A stretch of DNA of 48,495 nt. Origin: Oscillospiraceae bacterium (GTDB taxonomy: Bacteria; Bacillota; Clostridia; Oscillospirales; Oscillospiraceae). Below, piece by piece: positions 14,674-23,469 of this stretch. The notes under the pieces were generated by a model. It saw only the letters and a list, made by a program, of their open reading frames with translations, was not told the origin of the DNA and made no database searches. Position numbers and translations under genes: made by a program. Numbering within the stretch: position 1 is the stretch's first letter; every line of letters begins with the position of its first letter. The stretch lies in contig JAGAUY010000080.1 of NCBI GenBank assembly GCA_017620525.1, positions 1 through 48,495 on the forward strand. The letters run 5' to 3'.

Positions 14674-16014
14674 ATGAAAAACGCAATGAAGAAGTACCTG
14701 GCTCTGGCTCTGGCTCTGCTGATGGTCCTGTCTCTGGTTGCTTGCGGCGGCGAAACCGCCCCCGCTACCGAGGCTCCCGCTGCTGATCCTGCTCCCGCTC
14801 CCGAGGCTGATCCCGCTCCCGCTCCCGAGGCTGATCCCGCTCCCGCTGAAGGCGTCACCATCAAGTTCCAGCAGTGGTGGGGCGTTGAGCTGCCCGAAGG
14901 CTACCTGCAGGGCATCGCTGACGACTTCGAAGCTGAAACCGGCATCAAGGTCGAACTGATCAGCGCTCCCTGGTCCGACACCAAGACCGCTATCACCGCT
15001 GGCGCTGCCAACGGCACCATCGCTGACGTCATCTCCGTCGACGGCGCATGGCTGGCTGAGTTCTCTGAAATGGGCCTGCTGGCTGACCTGGAAGCTGCTG
15101 GTCTGAACACCGAGCTGGCTGGCGACGTCTGGTCCGTCAATGGTGTCAAGCACGTTGTTCCCGTTAACAACTTCACCTATCCCATGTACGTCAACATGGA
15201 CATCCTGAACGCTTCCGGCGTTGAGGCTATCCCCACTACCTGGACCGAGCTGGTCGACGCTTGTAAGAAGATCGCTGACGCTGGCTACTCCGCATTCGCA
15301 CTGAACCTGGGCGTTACCAATGCCAACGGCATCCAGAACGTCTTTATGCACACTGGCTGGGCTTCCGGCATCGGCCTGAAGAACGAGGCTGGCGAATATG
15401 ACGTCGCTGGCAACGAAGACATCAAGGCTCTGGCTGAGCTGTACAAGACCCTGTACGACAACGGCTGCCTGTACGCCGGTATGTCCACCCTGGAAGAGGC
15501 TGAAATGACCTCCAACTTTGCTGCTGGCAACTGTGCATTCACCGTTGCTTCCGCTGCTACCATGGGCGAGTTCTCCAACCTGGACTTCGAGGCTGCTCTG
15601 ATTCCCGTTAAGGACGGCTACGAAGGCCAGAGCGGTATCTGCTACGCTTCCTGGGCTGCTGGTATCTCCGAGGCTTCCGAGCACAAGGCAGAGGCTGCAC
15701 AGTGGCTGAACTACCTGCTGGGCGGCATCGACGGCACCGACGGTTCCGTCTCCGCTGGTCTGGCTTCCACTCAGACTGCATTCCCCAACTCCAAGATTGC
15801 TAACCCCGACTACAGCGCTACTCCCGCACAGTTCCAGTCCTTCTACGAACTGTACAAGGAGAACTACGTTATCAACGAGTTCATCGGCCTGCCCAACGCT
15901 TCCTCCGTCATGACCGACATGACCAACGATCTGGTCCTGTACCTGGAAGGCGACCTGGATGTTGATACTCTGCTGAACAACTGGCAGGGCTACCTGGACA
16001 ACGCAGGTGCATAA
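14674..16014 (+). CDS. Sugar ABC transporter substrate-binding lipoprotein
   Basis: 446-residue family 1 extracellular solute-binding protein for a carbohydrate importer (CUT1). The signal peptide ends in a lipobox LSLVAC with Cys24 as lipidation site. A Pro/Ala/Glu/Asp-rich linker follows (about 28-60, three DPAPAPEA-like repeats) that likely spaces the protein from the membrane. The mature domain starts VTIKFQQWWG and has family blocks such as YVNMDILNASGV and PTTWTELVDACKKI. GGAGGAG lies 8 bases before the ATG. Codon use is extremely biased to a few C-ending codons, which indicates very high expression. The ligand is unknown. No ATP-binding subunit is encoded here, so a shared MsmK-type ATPase would be needed. 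Confidence 0.9.
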   Translation: MKNAMKKYLALALALLMVLSLVACGGETAPATEAPAADPAPAPEADPAPAPEADPAPAEGVTIKFQQWWGVELPEGYLQGIADDFEAETGIKVELISAPWSDTKTAITAGAANGTIADVISVDGAWLAEFSEMGLLADLEAAGLNTELAGDVWSVNGVKHVVPVNNFTYPMYVNMDILNASGVEAIPTTWTELVDACKKIADAGYSAFALNLGVTNANGIQNVFMHTGWASGIGLKNEAGEYDVAGNEDIKALAELYKTLYDNGCLYAGMSTLEEAEMTSNFAAGNCAFTVASAATMGEFSNLDFEAALIPVKDGYEGQSGICYASWAAGISEASEHKAEAAQWLNYLLGGIDGTDGSVSAGLASTQTAFPNSKIANPDYSATPAQFQSFYELYKENYVINEFIGLPNASSVMTDMTNDLVLYLEGDLDVDTLLNNWQGYLDNAGA

Positions 16015-16035
16015 TTTCCGCCATAACTGAAACTT

Positions 16036-16066
16036 TGGAAAAGGGGTCTTTTGACCCCTTTTCTTT
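16036..16066 (+). terminator. Intra-operon attenuating hairpin after the binding-protein gene
   Basis: AAAAGGGGTC and GACCCCTTTT form a 10-bp stem with a very short loop, followed by CTTTAAAA. Such a leaky terminator after the first gene of an importer operon commonly sets the protein ratio. Confidence 0.6.
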
Positions 16067-16137
16067 AAAAGCGGGAAAATGTCCATTGATTTGAACCATA
16101 TGTTTCCCGTACAATCTTTATGGTAGGAGGGTTAAAA

Positions 16138-17025
16138 TTGAATCTGAAGCGAATCGTAAAGAAAAGCACGCCTTACAGATACCTGTTTCCCACCGTCCTG
16201 CTGATGGTGGTTTTCCTGGTGATTCCCATCTGCATGGTCGTCAGCTATTCTTTTGTTGACAAAGCCGTTGTTTCCAAGACCCCCGAGTTCGTGGGTTTTG
16301 CAAACTACATTGAACTGCTCAAGGATTCCAAGTTCTGGAATGCCGCAAGCAATACCATCGTATTCGTGCTGGTCAGCGTTGTGGCCCACATTGTTCTGGG
16401 CATGGTTTTCGCACAGCTGCTGAACTCCAAGTATTTTAAGACCGGTACTAAGACCATTGCCCGTGTCGTTTACATTCTTCCCTGGGTCTTCACCGCATCC
16501 GTCGTTGCAATCCTGTGGAAGCTGATGCTGCAGCCCTCCGGTATCATCAACTATCTGCTGTCTTTCATGCCGCAGATCAATAATAAGTTTGAGTGGCTCA
16601 GCAACCGTGATCTGTCTCTTGCTGTCGTATGCTTTATCAACATTTGGTGCGGATATCCCTTCTACATGGTCAGTATTCTGGCAGGTCTGCAGGGTGTCCC
16701 CGGCGATCTTTACGAGAGTGCTGCCATTGATGGCGCTACTACCGTCAAGAGCTTCTGGCACATCACCATTCCCCAGCTGATGCCCATCCTGATCAGCATC
16801 GCCATGCTGGACTTTATCTGGACACTGCAGTCTTTCAACGTCATCTGGATGCTGACCGGCGGCGGTCCCATCAATTCTTCCGAAATGCTGAGTGTCTACA
16901 TCTATAAGCTGACATTCCAAAAGCTCGATTACAGTATGGCAAGTACCACCGCAACGGTTCTGCTGATCGTTTGCGTGATCTTCGCCATTTTCTATGTAAG
17001 ACAGCAGAAGAAAGTGAGGGAGTAA
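16138..17025 (+). CDS. Sugar ABC transporter permease, MalF/UgpA type
   Basis: 295-residue inner-membrane subunit with six predicted membrane segments. The EAA loop that docks the ATPase reads YESAAIDGATTVKSFW, near residue 195. I chose TTG 16138 because AGGAGGG (16125-16131) lies at ideal distance. The ATG at 16120 starts upstream of that ribosome site and would not use it. A hairpin-like GGGGTCTTTTGACCCC segment lies between it and the binding-protein gene and may reduce read-through, which would give more binding protein than permease. The next permease gene follows after 3 bases. Confidence 0.9.
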   Translation: MNLKRIVKKSTPYRYLFPTVLLMVVFLVIPICMVVSYSFVDKAVVSKTPEFVGFANYIELLKDSKFWNAASNTIVFVLVSVVAHIVLGMVFAQLLNSKYFKTGTKTIARVVYILPWVFTASVVAILWKLMLQPSGIINYLLSFMPQINNKFEWLSNRDLSLAVVCFINIWCGYPFYMVSILAGLQGVPGDLYESAAIDGATTVKSFWHITIPQLMPILISIAMLDFIWTLQSFNVIWMLTGGGPINSSEMLSVYIYKLTFQKLDYSMASTTATVLLIVCVIFAIFYVRQQKKVRE

Positions 17026-17028
17026 GAC

Positions 17029-17865
17029 ATGGTTGGCAGTTACAAGAAATCCGTCAAAATCGTACTTTCCATTCTGTTGGTCTTGGGCGGCCTTTTTGCC
17101 GGCTTCCCCATCATCTGGATGCTTTGCTCGTCCTTTAAGTCCAACTCCACCATTTTCTCCTGGCCTCCCCAGTTCGTCGATGAGACCTTTGGTCTGCATT
17201 CCTATCTGGCAGTGCTCACCGATCCTTCCAAGGTTCGTTTCTTTATCAACAGTTACATCGTTGCCGCATGTGTCGTTCTCGCGACCCTGTTCATCGGTAT
17301 TCTGGCCGGTTATGCATTCAGCCGTTTTGATTTCCCCGGAAAGAGCCTGCTCAACTCTCTGATCGTCAGTGTTCAGGCTATTCCCCCCATCGTTCTGCTG
17401 ATCCCCTACATGAGCATGATCGTTGCCATGAAGCTGTTCGATACTTATCTTGCTCTGGTTCTAACCTATCTGGTCACTACCCTGCCCTACTGTATCCTGA
17501 TGATGACCGGTTACTTCAATACCCTGTCCAAGGAACTTGATGAGGCAGTTATGATCGATGGTGGTTCCCGTTGGAAGGCACTGTGGTCTGTTATCGTCCC
17601 CATTTCCATCCCCGGCATGGTCTCTGTCGGTATGTATACCTTCATGCAGGCCTGGAACGAGTATCTGTTCGCTCTGTGTCTGACGCAGAGAAACGAGATG
17701 AAGACCGTTCCAATCGGCATCAACCTGCTGATGGGCATGCACGGCAATGACTGGAGCCAGATGATGGCAATGAGTGTTCTGGGTTCCATTCCCGTGCTGA
17801 TCCTGTTTATCTTCTTCCAGAAGTACTTCATCGCCGGTATGTCCGCCGGTGGTGTTAAGGGCTAA
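17029..17865 (+). CDS. Sugar ABC transporter permease, MalG type
   Basis: 278-residue second permease of the CUT1 importer with six membrane segments. Its EAA loop reads LDEAVMIDGGSRWKALW, with the usual Gly spacing near residue 180. The N-terminal segment FAGFPIIWMLCSSFKSN is typical of MalG-type partners. It pairs with the preceding permease to form the channel. It is followed by a 39-base gap with GGAG before the aldolase gene, which places the catabolic genes on the same transcript. Confidence 0.92.
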   Translation: MVGSYKKSVKIVLSILLVLGGLFAGFPIIWMLCSSFKSNSTIFSWPPQFVDETFGLHSYLAVLTDPSKVRFFINSYIVAACVVLATLFIGILAGYAFSRFDFPGKSLLNSLIVSVQAIPPIVLLIPYMSMIVAMKLFDTYLALVLTYLVTTLPYCILMMTGYFNTLSKELDEAVMIDGGSRWKALWSVIVPISIPGMVSVGMYTFMQAWNEYLFALCLTQRNEMKTVPIGINLLMGMHGNDWSQMMAMSVLGSIPVLILFIFFQKYFIAGMSAGGVKG

Positions 17866-17904
17866 TCCACATTACATATTTCATTATAAAGGAGAAAACT
17901 TACT

Positions 17905-18765
17905 ATGCTGATGAATATGAAAGAGCTGCTGGCAGTTGCTAACAAGAACGGCTTTGCTGTTCCCGCATTCAATATCAGTGACTACAATATGTTCAATGGT
18001 ATCATGGAGATTTCTGAGGAAATGAATGCGCCTGTCATCATTGCCATTCATCCCGACGAACTGAGCCATACCAAGCCTGAGATGGTCAAGGGCATCATCG
18101 AGAGAATTCACAAGTCTCCCGTTCCTGCTGTTGTCCATCTGGACCATGGCAGCACCTTTGAGCAGATCATGCTGGCTATCCGCACCGGCTTTACCTCCGT
18201 TATGATCGATGCTTCTCACATGCCTCTGGACGAGAACATCGCCATCTGCAAGAAGGTCGTCGAAGCTGCTCACGCTGTGGGCGTCTCCGTTGAGGGTGAG
18301 CTGGGTACCATCGGCAATGTCGACTCCGCTGAGGGCGGCGCTGACTCCATCATCTACACCGACGTCGCCAACGCCGTTCAGATGATCAACGAAACCAACA
18401 TTGACTGCCTGGCAATCGCCATCGGCACCAGCCACGGCCTGTACCCCGCAAACATGAAGCCCAAGCTGAACATCGAGCGTCTGGACGAGCTGAAGGAAGC
18501 TCTGCCCGAGATCCCCATGGTCCTGCACGGCGGCTCCGGCAACGAGGACAGCGAGATCCGCAAGTCCGTCGAGCACGGTGTTGGCAAGATCAACATCTCC
18601 TCCGACATCAAGGTTGCTTACTACAACAAGATGCGTGAAGTTCTGCAGAACCCCAAGCTGCGTGAGCCCAACCAGATCCAGCCCCCCTGCCTGGAGGCAA
18701 TGAAGGTTGTTGCCCGCCAGAAGATCGAGCTGTTCAAGGCTGACGGCAAGGCTGCTCTGTATTAA
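17905..18765 (+). CDS. Class II ketose-bisphosphate aldolase (first copy)
   Basis: 286-residue zinc-dependent aldolase of the FbaA/KbaY/GatY family. It cleaves a ketose-1,6-bisphosphate to dihydroxyacetone phosphate and an aldehyde. Visible active-site elements are VVHLDHGST (zinc His and catalytic Asp), VEGELGTIGN, GTSHGLYP (zinc His), LHGGSGN (zinc His) and KINISSDI (phosphate binding). Whether the substrate is fructose-, tagatose- or another bisphosphate cannot be told. The position right behind the importer suggests use in catabolism of the imported sugar. Codon use is as extreme as in the binding protein, so expression is probably high. Confidence 0.9.
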   Translation: MLMNMKELLAVANKNGFAVPAFNISDYNMFNGIMEISEEMNAPVIIAIHPDELSHTKPEMVKGIIERIHKSPVPAVVHLDHGSTFEQIMLAIRTGFTSVMIDASHMPLDENIAICKKVVEAAHAVGVSVEGELGTIGNVDSAEGGADSIIYTDVANAVQMINETNIDCLAIAIGTSHGLYPANMKPKLNIERLDELKEALPEIPMVLHGGSGNEDSEIRKSVEHGVGKINISSDIKVAYYNKMREVLQNPKLREPNQIQPPCLEAMKVVARQKIELFKADGKAALY

Positions 18766-18780
18766 TATCTTAATTTCCGG

Positions 18781-18805
18781 TCCGGCGCGATTCTATCGCG
18801 CCGGA
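18781..18805. other. Intercistronic hairpin
   Basis: TCCGGCGCGAT and ATCGCGCCGGA form an 11-bp perfect stem with a 3-base loop between the first aldolase and the kinase. No T-run follows, so it more likely stabilises the upstream mRNA than ends transcription. Confidence 0.6.
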
Positions 18806-18833
18806 ATTCTGGGTACATGAAGGAGAAACATCC

Positions 18834-20042
18834 ATGGGTGAAAAAATTGCGTTAGGCTTTCATACCTGTGTGGATTATGAACTGGTATGGGATACAGCAG
18901 TCGTGGAAAAGCAGATCGCCGCTTTTGACATTCACGCGGACGAACTGAAAATATCCCCTGAAGCGGATTCCGAGCGTGCACTCTGGATCAGCGCCTTGGC
19001 ACATCTGCAGGCCGGCATCGGCGGTGAGATTATCCCCGAAGAGGCATCGGTCTGTGTGGATTTCGCCGATCATTTTGAATATGAGATCACCATGGGTGGC
19101 ACTGCTACCCGTGCTGCAATTGTTCTGGACAAGATGGGCTATGATTCCGTTCTGCAGACCAGCTGCTACAATAAGCATGTGGAGCGCCTGCTTCCCGGAC
19201 ATATTCGCGCTCTTCCCGGTGTTCCCGCAGATCACAATGAGATCTACCCCCATGTGATTCTGCAGTGCGCCGGCGGTGTCAGAATTCACGCGAATGATAT
19301 CGATTTTGTGACCCCCAGAGAGAACAGAATTCTGATCTCCAGAGATATCGACAGTCTGAATATGCCGGTACTCCCCAAGGAATTCGGTGAACTGATCACC
19401 GATGCGGAAGTATTTCTACTGGGCAGCTTCAGTCAGGTTCTGGACCGGGATATTCTGGAAGACCGTCTCGCAAAGACCAGAGATTTGTTCAGCTATCTGC
19501 CTGATGATGCACTGGTTGTCATGGAAGACGGCTGCTATGTTAAGAAGGACTTCCGTAACTATACCCATCAGGCTCTCGCATCCGTGACTGACATCGTTAG
19601 TATGAATGAGGATGAGATGCAGGAGTATATCGGCAAGCGGATCAATATTCTGGATCCTGATGCTGTTATCAACGCTCTGGACGAAGTTTACAGGGGAATC
19701 AACATCCCCATCCTGCTGGTGCATTCTGCTGCCTGGGCTCTTGCATACGGTGAGAATGCCGGTATGATGCGCCAGTCTCTCGAAGGCGGCGTGACTATGG
19801 CCGCTACCCGATTCCGTATTGGCGATGACATCACCCCTGAACTCTATGAGCAGACCAAGACCCTTGCCCCCAAGGCTGACAGTGTCGTTTTCTGCGAGAA
19901 GATGAAGAAAATCCTGGGTGAGAAAATCTGCATCATCCCCTGCAAGGATCTGAGCCATGTGTCCAATCCCACTGTTGTAGGCCTTGGCGACTCTTTTGCC
20001 GGTGGCCTGCTTCCCGGTCTGCTGAAGGAAAACCGCGGATAA
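18834..20042 (+). CDS. ADP-dependent phosphofructokinase/glucokinase family sugar kinase
   Basis: 402-residue protein that I assign to the PF04587 family (ribokinase-like fold, ADP as phosphate donor), best known from archaeal modified glycolysis. The sugar-binding segment ITMGGTATRAAIVLDKMGYD and the C-terminal catalytic loop VGLGDSFAGGLLPGLL, whose Asp acts as base, are visible. Its position between two class II aldolases suggests that it makes the bisphosphate they cleave, possibly by phosphorylating a ketose 6-phosphate. The sugar and the donor are inferred from family and context. A GGAG site precedes the ATG. The next gene starts 18 bases later. Confidence 0.75.
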   Translation: MGEKIALGFHTCVDYELVWDTAVVEKQIAAFDIHADELKISPEADSERALWISALAHLQAGIGGEIIPEEASVCVDFADHFEYEITMGGTATRAAIVLDKMGYDSVLQTSCYNKHVERLLPGHIRALPGVPADHNEIYPHVILQCAGGVRIHANDIDFVTPRENRILISRDIDSLNMPVLPKEFGELITDAEVFLLGSFSQVLDRDILEDRLAKTRDLFSYLPDDALVVMEDGCYVKKDFRNYTHQALASVTDIVSMNEDEMQEYIGKRINILDPDAVINALDEVYRGINIPILLVHSAAWALAYGENAGMMRQSLEGGVTMAATRFRIGDDITPELYEQTKTLAPKADSVVFCEKMKKILGEKICIIPCKDLSHVSNPTVVGLGDSFAGGLLPGLLKENRG

Positions 20043-20060
20043 TTAGTAAGGAGATTTTTT

Positions 20061-20918
20061 ATGTACGAAAAAGTTAGCAACATTCTGAAGATGGCAAAGG
20101 AAAGCAACACCGCTGTCATCGGTTTTGTCTGCATGGACTATGTCATGGCAAGAACGGTAGTATATGCTGCAGAAGCAACCAATACCCCCGCTCTGATCAT
20201 GCTGTATCCCGAACACGTAACCGTTCAGCATACCACCGGCTTTGCCAAGTATGCCGCTATGGTCAAGGAGCTTGCCAACGAGGTCAAGGTTCCCATCGGC
20301 CTGCACTGCGATCATGACTTCAGCTACAACGCAGTTCTAAATACCGTTCAGAACGGTTTTGAGTCTGTGATGATGGATGGTTCCATGCATGATCTGGATA
20401 CCAACATCGCCATGACCAAGGAAGTGGTCGACAAGCTGCACGAGATGGGTGTATGTGTTGAAGGCGAGATCGGCCATGTCGGCGCGGCTTCCAACGTCGA
20501 TAACGATAAGGAAGACCTGTATACCAAGCCTGATGCTGCAGCAAAGTTCTGCAAGGAGACCGGCGTTGACTCTCTGGCTGTTTCCATCGGCAACGCCCAC
20601 GGCGAATACAAGGATACTCCTCATCTGGACATGGAGCGTCTGGATCAGATCCACGCTGCTGTTCCCGATGTGCCTCTGGTTCTGCACGGTGGCAGCGGTA
20701 TCCCTGATGATCAGCTGCTGATTGCTTTCTCCAAGGGCATTAACAAGTTCAATCTGGGCACCGATTATCTGCGCAGATACTTTAATGCGATTTCCGAATT
20801 CGTTGCTGAAAATGCTGAGAATCCTGACCCTGTCAAGATCATCAATATGCCTGCATACGTTCAGGAAAAGCTGCAGCCCTACGTCGAAGAGCGTCTGAGA
20901 ACTCTGTGCCATTTCTGA
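20061..20918 (+). CDS. Class II ketose-bisphosphate aldolase (second copy)
   Basis: 285-residue aldolase of the same family as the gene at 17905 but clearly diverged (for example LHCDHDFSY in place of VHLDHGSTF). Zinc and phosphate sites remain: VEGEIGHVGAA, GNAHGEYK, LHGGSGIP and KFNLGTDYL. The differences around the first His-Asp block suggest a different substrate or stereochemistry from the first copy. AGGAG sits 9 bases before the ATG. It is the last gene before a strong terminator. Confidence 0.88.
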   Translation: MYEKVSNILKMAKESNTAVIGFVCMDYVMARTVVYAAEATNTPALIMLYPEHVTVQHTTGFAKYAAMVKELANEVKVPIGLHCDHDFSYNAVLNTVQNGFESVMMDGSMHDLDTNIAMTKEVVDKLHEMGVCVEGEIGHVGAASNVDNDKEDLYTKPDAAAKFCKETGVDSLAVSIGNAHGEYKDTPHLDMERLDQIHAAVPDVPLVLHGGSGIPDDQLLIAFSKGINKFNLGTDYLRRYFNAISEFVAENAENPDPVKIINMPAYVQEKLQPYVEERLRTLCHF

Positions 20919-20934
20919 TTGCAGTTTAATACTC

Positions 20935-20981
20935 AAGGGAAAGATATCTGTAACTTTCAGGTATCTTTCCCTTTCTGTTTT
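20935..20981 (+). terminator. Terminator of the sugar operon
   Basis: A perfect 12-bp stem, AAGGGAAAGATA (20935-20946) and TATCTTTCCCTT (20962-20973), with a 15-base loop is followed by TCTGTTTTCT. Confidence 0.8.
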
Positions 20982-21098
20982 CTCCATTATCCTCTTAAAA
21001 AATTCTGTGAAAATGTTTACATCATATCTGTACGAAAACAAAAAAGTATGATATGATAATTAAAATCATGTTAATTGAGCAGATCAGGAGGAGACTCT

Positions 21099-21944
21099 AT
21101 GGCGGAAAACAGTGCGGAAAGAACCGTTTTGGACACAATTACCTATATGTACGATAAAATATTTCAGGCAGAAAAGAAGGTTGCGGACTTTATTCTGGCC
21201 AATCCTGATGTTGCGGTGAATTCAAATGTCTCTGAACTTGCCAATCACAGCGGAGTCAGTGATGCAACAGTCATCAGATTATGCAAGCATCTCGGCTACG
21301 ATGGTTACTACCAGATGCGTCTGTGCCTTTCCAGAGATATTGGCCGCATTGCTTCCACCAGCGAAGTTCCAAATGCATCCGAGACATCCGTACAAAACCT
21401 GTTCAAGATCATTGCCGAAAGCTCCCTGGCCACGGCAGGAACGATCAATGAAACTGTCCTTAAGGAAGTCGTCGAGCTTATTCTGAACTGTGATATGGTG
21501 CATCTTGTCGCTGCCGGCAATACCACCAATCTGTGTATGGGATTCGGCCCCCGACTGGAACGTCTCGGAATTCGCTGCACCTATAATATGCTGCCGGAGC
21601 ATTATCTGGGTCACATCAATCTTGCTAGAAAAAACGAAGTTGTACTCTCGATCTCCGGCTCAGGCACCTCCCGTTATGTTGTAAAAGCACTCCATTTGGC
21701 AAAGGAAAAAGGATTAAAGACTGTCGCAGTTACCGGATACCAGTACTCCCCTGTCTCACGGATTGCTGATCATCTTTTGCTGTCCTCCTCTGGCAAAGCC
21801 GGAAAGCATCATCTTCCCCAATCTTCCCATTTAAGTGAGATGATTGTCCTGGAAGTGCTATATCTGATGCTTGAATACGCGATCTCCAAAATTGGCACAC
21901 AGATCTCCGAACCCGAGATGCTTCTGTCTGAGTCCAAGTTCTGA
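21099..21944 (+). CDS. RpiR/MurR family transcriptional regulator
   Basis: 281-residue regulator. Residues 1-80 form the RpiR helix-turn-helix domain (KKVADFILANPDVAV, then SGVSDATVIRLCKHLGYDGY). Residues about 125-260 form a SIS sugar-phosphate-binding domain (MVHLVAAGNT, VVLSISGSGTSRYVVKALHL). It probably senses a phosphosugar made by the neighbouring kinase and controls the operon or the next gene. GGAGGAG precedes ATG 21099. An 8-bp inverted repeat ATCATATC/GATATGAT upstream (21021-21057) could be an autoregulatory site. It has its own terminator, so it is a separate transcription unit from the sugar operon. Confidence 0.88.
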   Translation: MAENSAERTVLDTITYMYDKIFQAEKKVADFILANPDVAVNSNVSELANHSGVSDATVIRLCKHLGYDGYYQMRLCLSRDIGRIASTSEVPNASETSVQNLFKIIAESSLATAGTINETVLKEVVELILNCDMVHLVAAGNTTNLCMGFGPRLERLGIRCTYNMLPEHYLGHINLARKNEVVLSISGSGTSRYVVKALHLAKEKGLKTVAVTGYQYSPVSRIADHLLLSSSGKAGKHHLPQSSHLSEMIVLEVLYLMLEYAISKIGTQISEPEMLLSESKF

Positions 21945-21950
21945 TATATT

Positions 21951-21981
21951 AAAAGAAGACATCTGCGGATGTCTTCTTTTT
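21951..21981 (+). terminator. Terminator of the RpiR gene
   Basis: AAAAGAAGACATC and GATGTCTTCTTTT pair over 13 bp with loop TGCG, ending in a T-run. Confidence 0.85.
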
Positions 21982-22064
21982 CATCTGACCGGCATGGGCA
22001 ATTTGCGTTAAATAACCATTGAAGAGGCTGGAAATTATTACTGATTTTACCGTAAGCTTCCATC

Positions 22065-22110
22065 AAAATGAAATTTTTAGATTGCCAAATTTCATTTTCT
22101 ATGATATTGT
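22065..22110 (+). promoter_or_regulatory. Promoter with overlapping 12-bp inverted repeat operator
   Basis: AAAATGAAATTT (22065-22076) and AAATTTCATTTT (22087-22098) are perfect complements around a 10-base centre. A plausible promoter, TTGCCA (22082-22087) with TATTGT (22105-22110) and 17-base spacing, lies across the right arm. A protein on the palindrome would block polymerase. TGAAA...TTTCA half-sites are of the kind reported for RpiR-family operators, and the RpiR gene is directly upstream. Confidence 0.5.
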
Positions 22111-22140
22111 AGAGGAAAATATATAGGAGGATTATATTAT

Positions 22141-23370
22141 ATGAAGAAGTCCGGAAAAAAACTGTCGCTGACTGTTAAAATCTCGATCAGCCTGTTGCTT
22201 GGTATCCTGGCAGGTATCGCGCTGCAGAAGCATTCTGATTTTGCGGTCCAGTATATTAAGCCTCTTGGCACAATTTACCTGAATCTGATCAAGATGATCG
22301 TTGTCCCGGTCGTCCTGCTTTCTATTACGCAGGGCATTGTCTCGCTGCAGGATATCAGGAAAGTCGGTTCGATCGGTCTGCGCACCGTTGCATATTATGT
22401 TGTGACAACTGCCCTCGCTGTTACGATTGGTCTGCTTTTTGCCAATATTCTGAATGTCGGTGCCGGTTATGTGCTTCCTTCCGGAGAACTGAGCTATCAG
22501 GCTTCTGAAGCTCCCAGCTTCATTGATACGATCGTTAACATCTTCCCTTCCAATGCGTTTACTCCTCTGGTTGAGGCAACAATGCTCCAGGTGATCGTTC
22601 TGGCACTCTTTCTGGGTTTTGGTATCATTCTGGCCGGAGAAAAGGGGACCACTGCTGTCAAGGTGGTTGACAGCTTTGCTGAGGTTGCATTCCGTATCAT
22701 GGATATGATCATTCAGCTGTCTGCTATTGGTGTTTTTGCCCTGATCTGTCCTGTTGTTGCCCAGAACGGTCCTGCAGTTCTTCTACCGCTGCTGAAAGTT
22801 ATTCTTGTGGCTTATACCGGCTACTGTGTTCACATGCTGATTACCTATTCGCTCTCCGTCAAGTTCGTTGCCGAAATGAGTCCTGTAACTTTCTTTAAGG
22901 AAATGAGTCGTCCCATGCTGTTTGCCTTCTCCAGTGCCAGCAGCGTCGGTACCCTGCCCTTCAATCTGGAAACCACCGAAAAGCTCGGTGTACGCAAGGA
23001 GATTTCCAGCTTTGTCCTTCCTCTCGGCGCAACCATCAATATGGATGGCACCGCAATCTATCAGGGTGTCTGTGCCATCTTTATTGCTCAGATTTTTGGT
23101 ATCGACCTGACCTTGACTCAGCAGATCACGATTATTCTTACCGCAACTTTAGCCTCCATTGGTACCGCCGGTGTCCCCGGCTCAGGTATGATCATGTTGG
23201 CAATGGTTCTGCAGAGCGTTGGTCTGCCTCTGGAGGGTATCGCCCTGGTCGCCGGTATTGACCGGATTCTGGACATGGGCCGTACTGTTGTTAATATTAC
23301 AGGTGATGCTTCCTGCGCGATCTGTGTGGATGCCTGGGAGAAGAAGAGAGAAAACAAGCAGTCTAAATAA
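22141..23370 (+). CDS. Dicarboxylate/amino acid:cation symporter (DAACS family)
   Basis: 409-residue secondary transporter of the GltP/DctA/SstT family, importing glutamate/aspartate, C4-dicarboxylates or serine/threonine with Na+ or H+. Conserved substrate and ion sites are seen in hairpin HP1 (SSASSVGTLPFNLE), in TM7 (GATINMDGTAIYQGV, the NMDGT motif) and in HP2 (IGTAGVPGSGM). The TM8 segment ends INITGDASCAICVD-like. Its specificity cannot be read. GGAGG is 9 bases before the ATG. Its promoter carries a palindromic operator, so its expression is probably conditional. Confidence 0.9.
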   Translation: MKKSGKKLSLTVKISISLLLGILAGIALQKHSDFAVQYIKPLGTIYLNLIKMIVVPVVLLSITQGIVSLQDIRKVGSIGLRTVAYYVVTTALAVTIGLLFANILNVGAGYVLPSGELSYQASEAPSFIDTIVNIFPSNAFTPLVEATMLQVIVLALFLGFGIILAGEKGTTAVKVVDSFAEVAFRIMDMIIQLSAIGVFALICPVVAQNGPAVLLPLLKVILVAYTGYCVHMLITYSLSVKFVAEMSPVTFFKEMSRPMLFAFSSASSVGTLPFNLETTEKLGVRKEISSFVLPLGATINMDGTAIYQGVCAIFIAQIFGIDLTLTQQITIILTATLASIGTAGVPGSGMIMLAMVLQSVGLPLEGIALVAGIDRILDMGRTVVNITGDASCAICVDAWEKKRENKQSK

Positions 23371-23383
23371 GTATGTATTTCAC

Positions 23384-23420
23384 AACCACCTGATCCGGTA
23401 CCGATCGATCAGGTGGTTTT
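23384..23420 (+). terminator. Terminator after the symporter gene
   Basis: AACCACCTGATC (23384-23395) pairs with GATCAGGTGGTT (23407-23418), followed by TT. Confidence 0.75.
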
Positions 23421-23469
23421 CATACTGCTTTCCTTTTTAGAGGTTTTGTGTTTTTTTGTAAAAAACGAC

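Noticed and set aside
14671-16086. 471-codon minus-strand frame opposite the solute-binding protein
   Set aside because: It is a shadow caused by the extreme codon bias of the plus gene. The plus gene has a lipobox, ribosome site and family blocks, while the shadow is Ser/Val/Gly/Gln-rich without motifs.
16132-17199. 355-codon minus-strand frame opposite the permease genes
   Set aside because: Asp/Gly/His/Gln-rich shadow of hydrophobic permease codons crossing a gene boundary.
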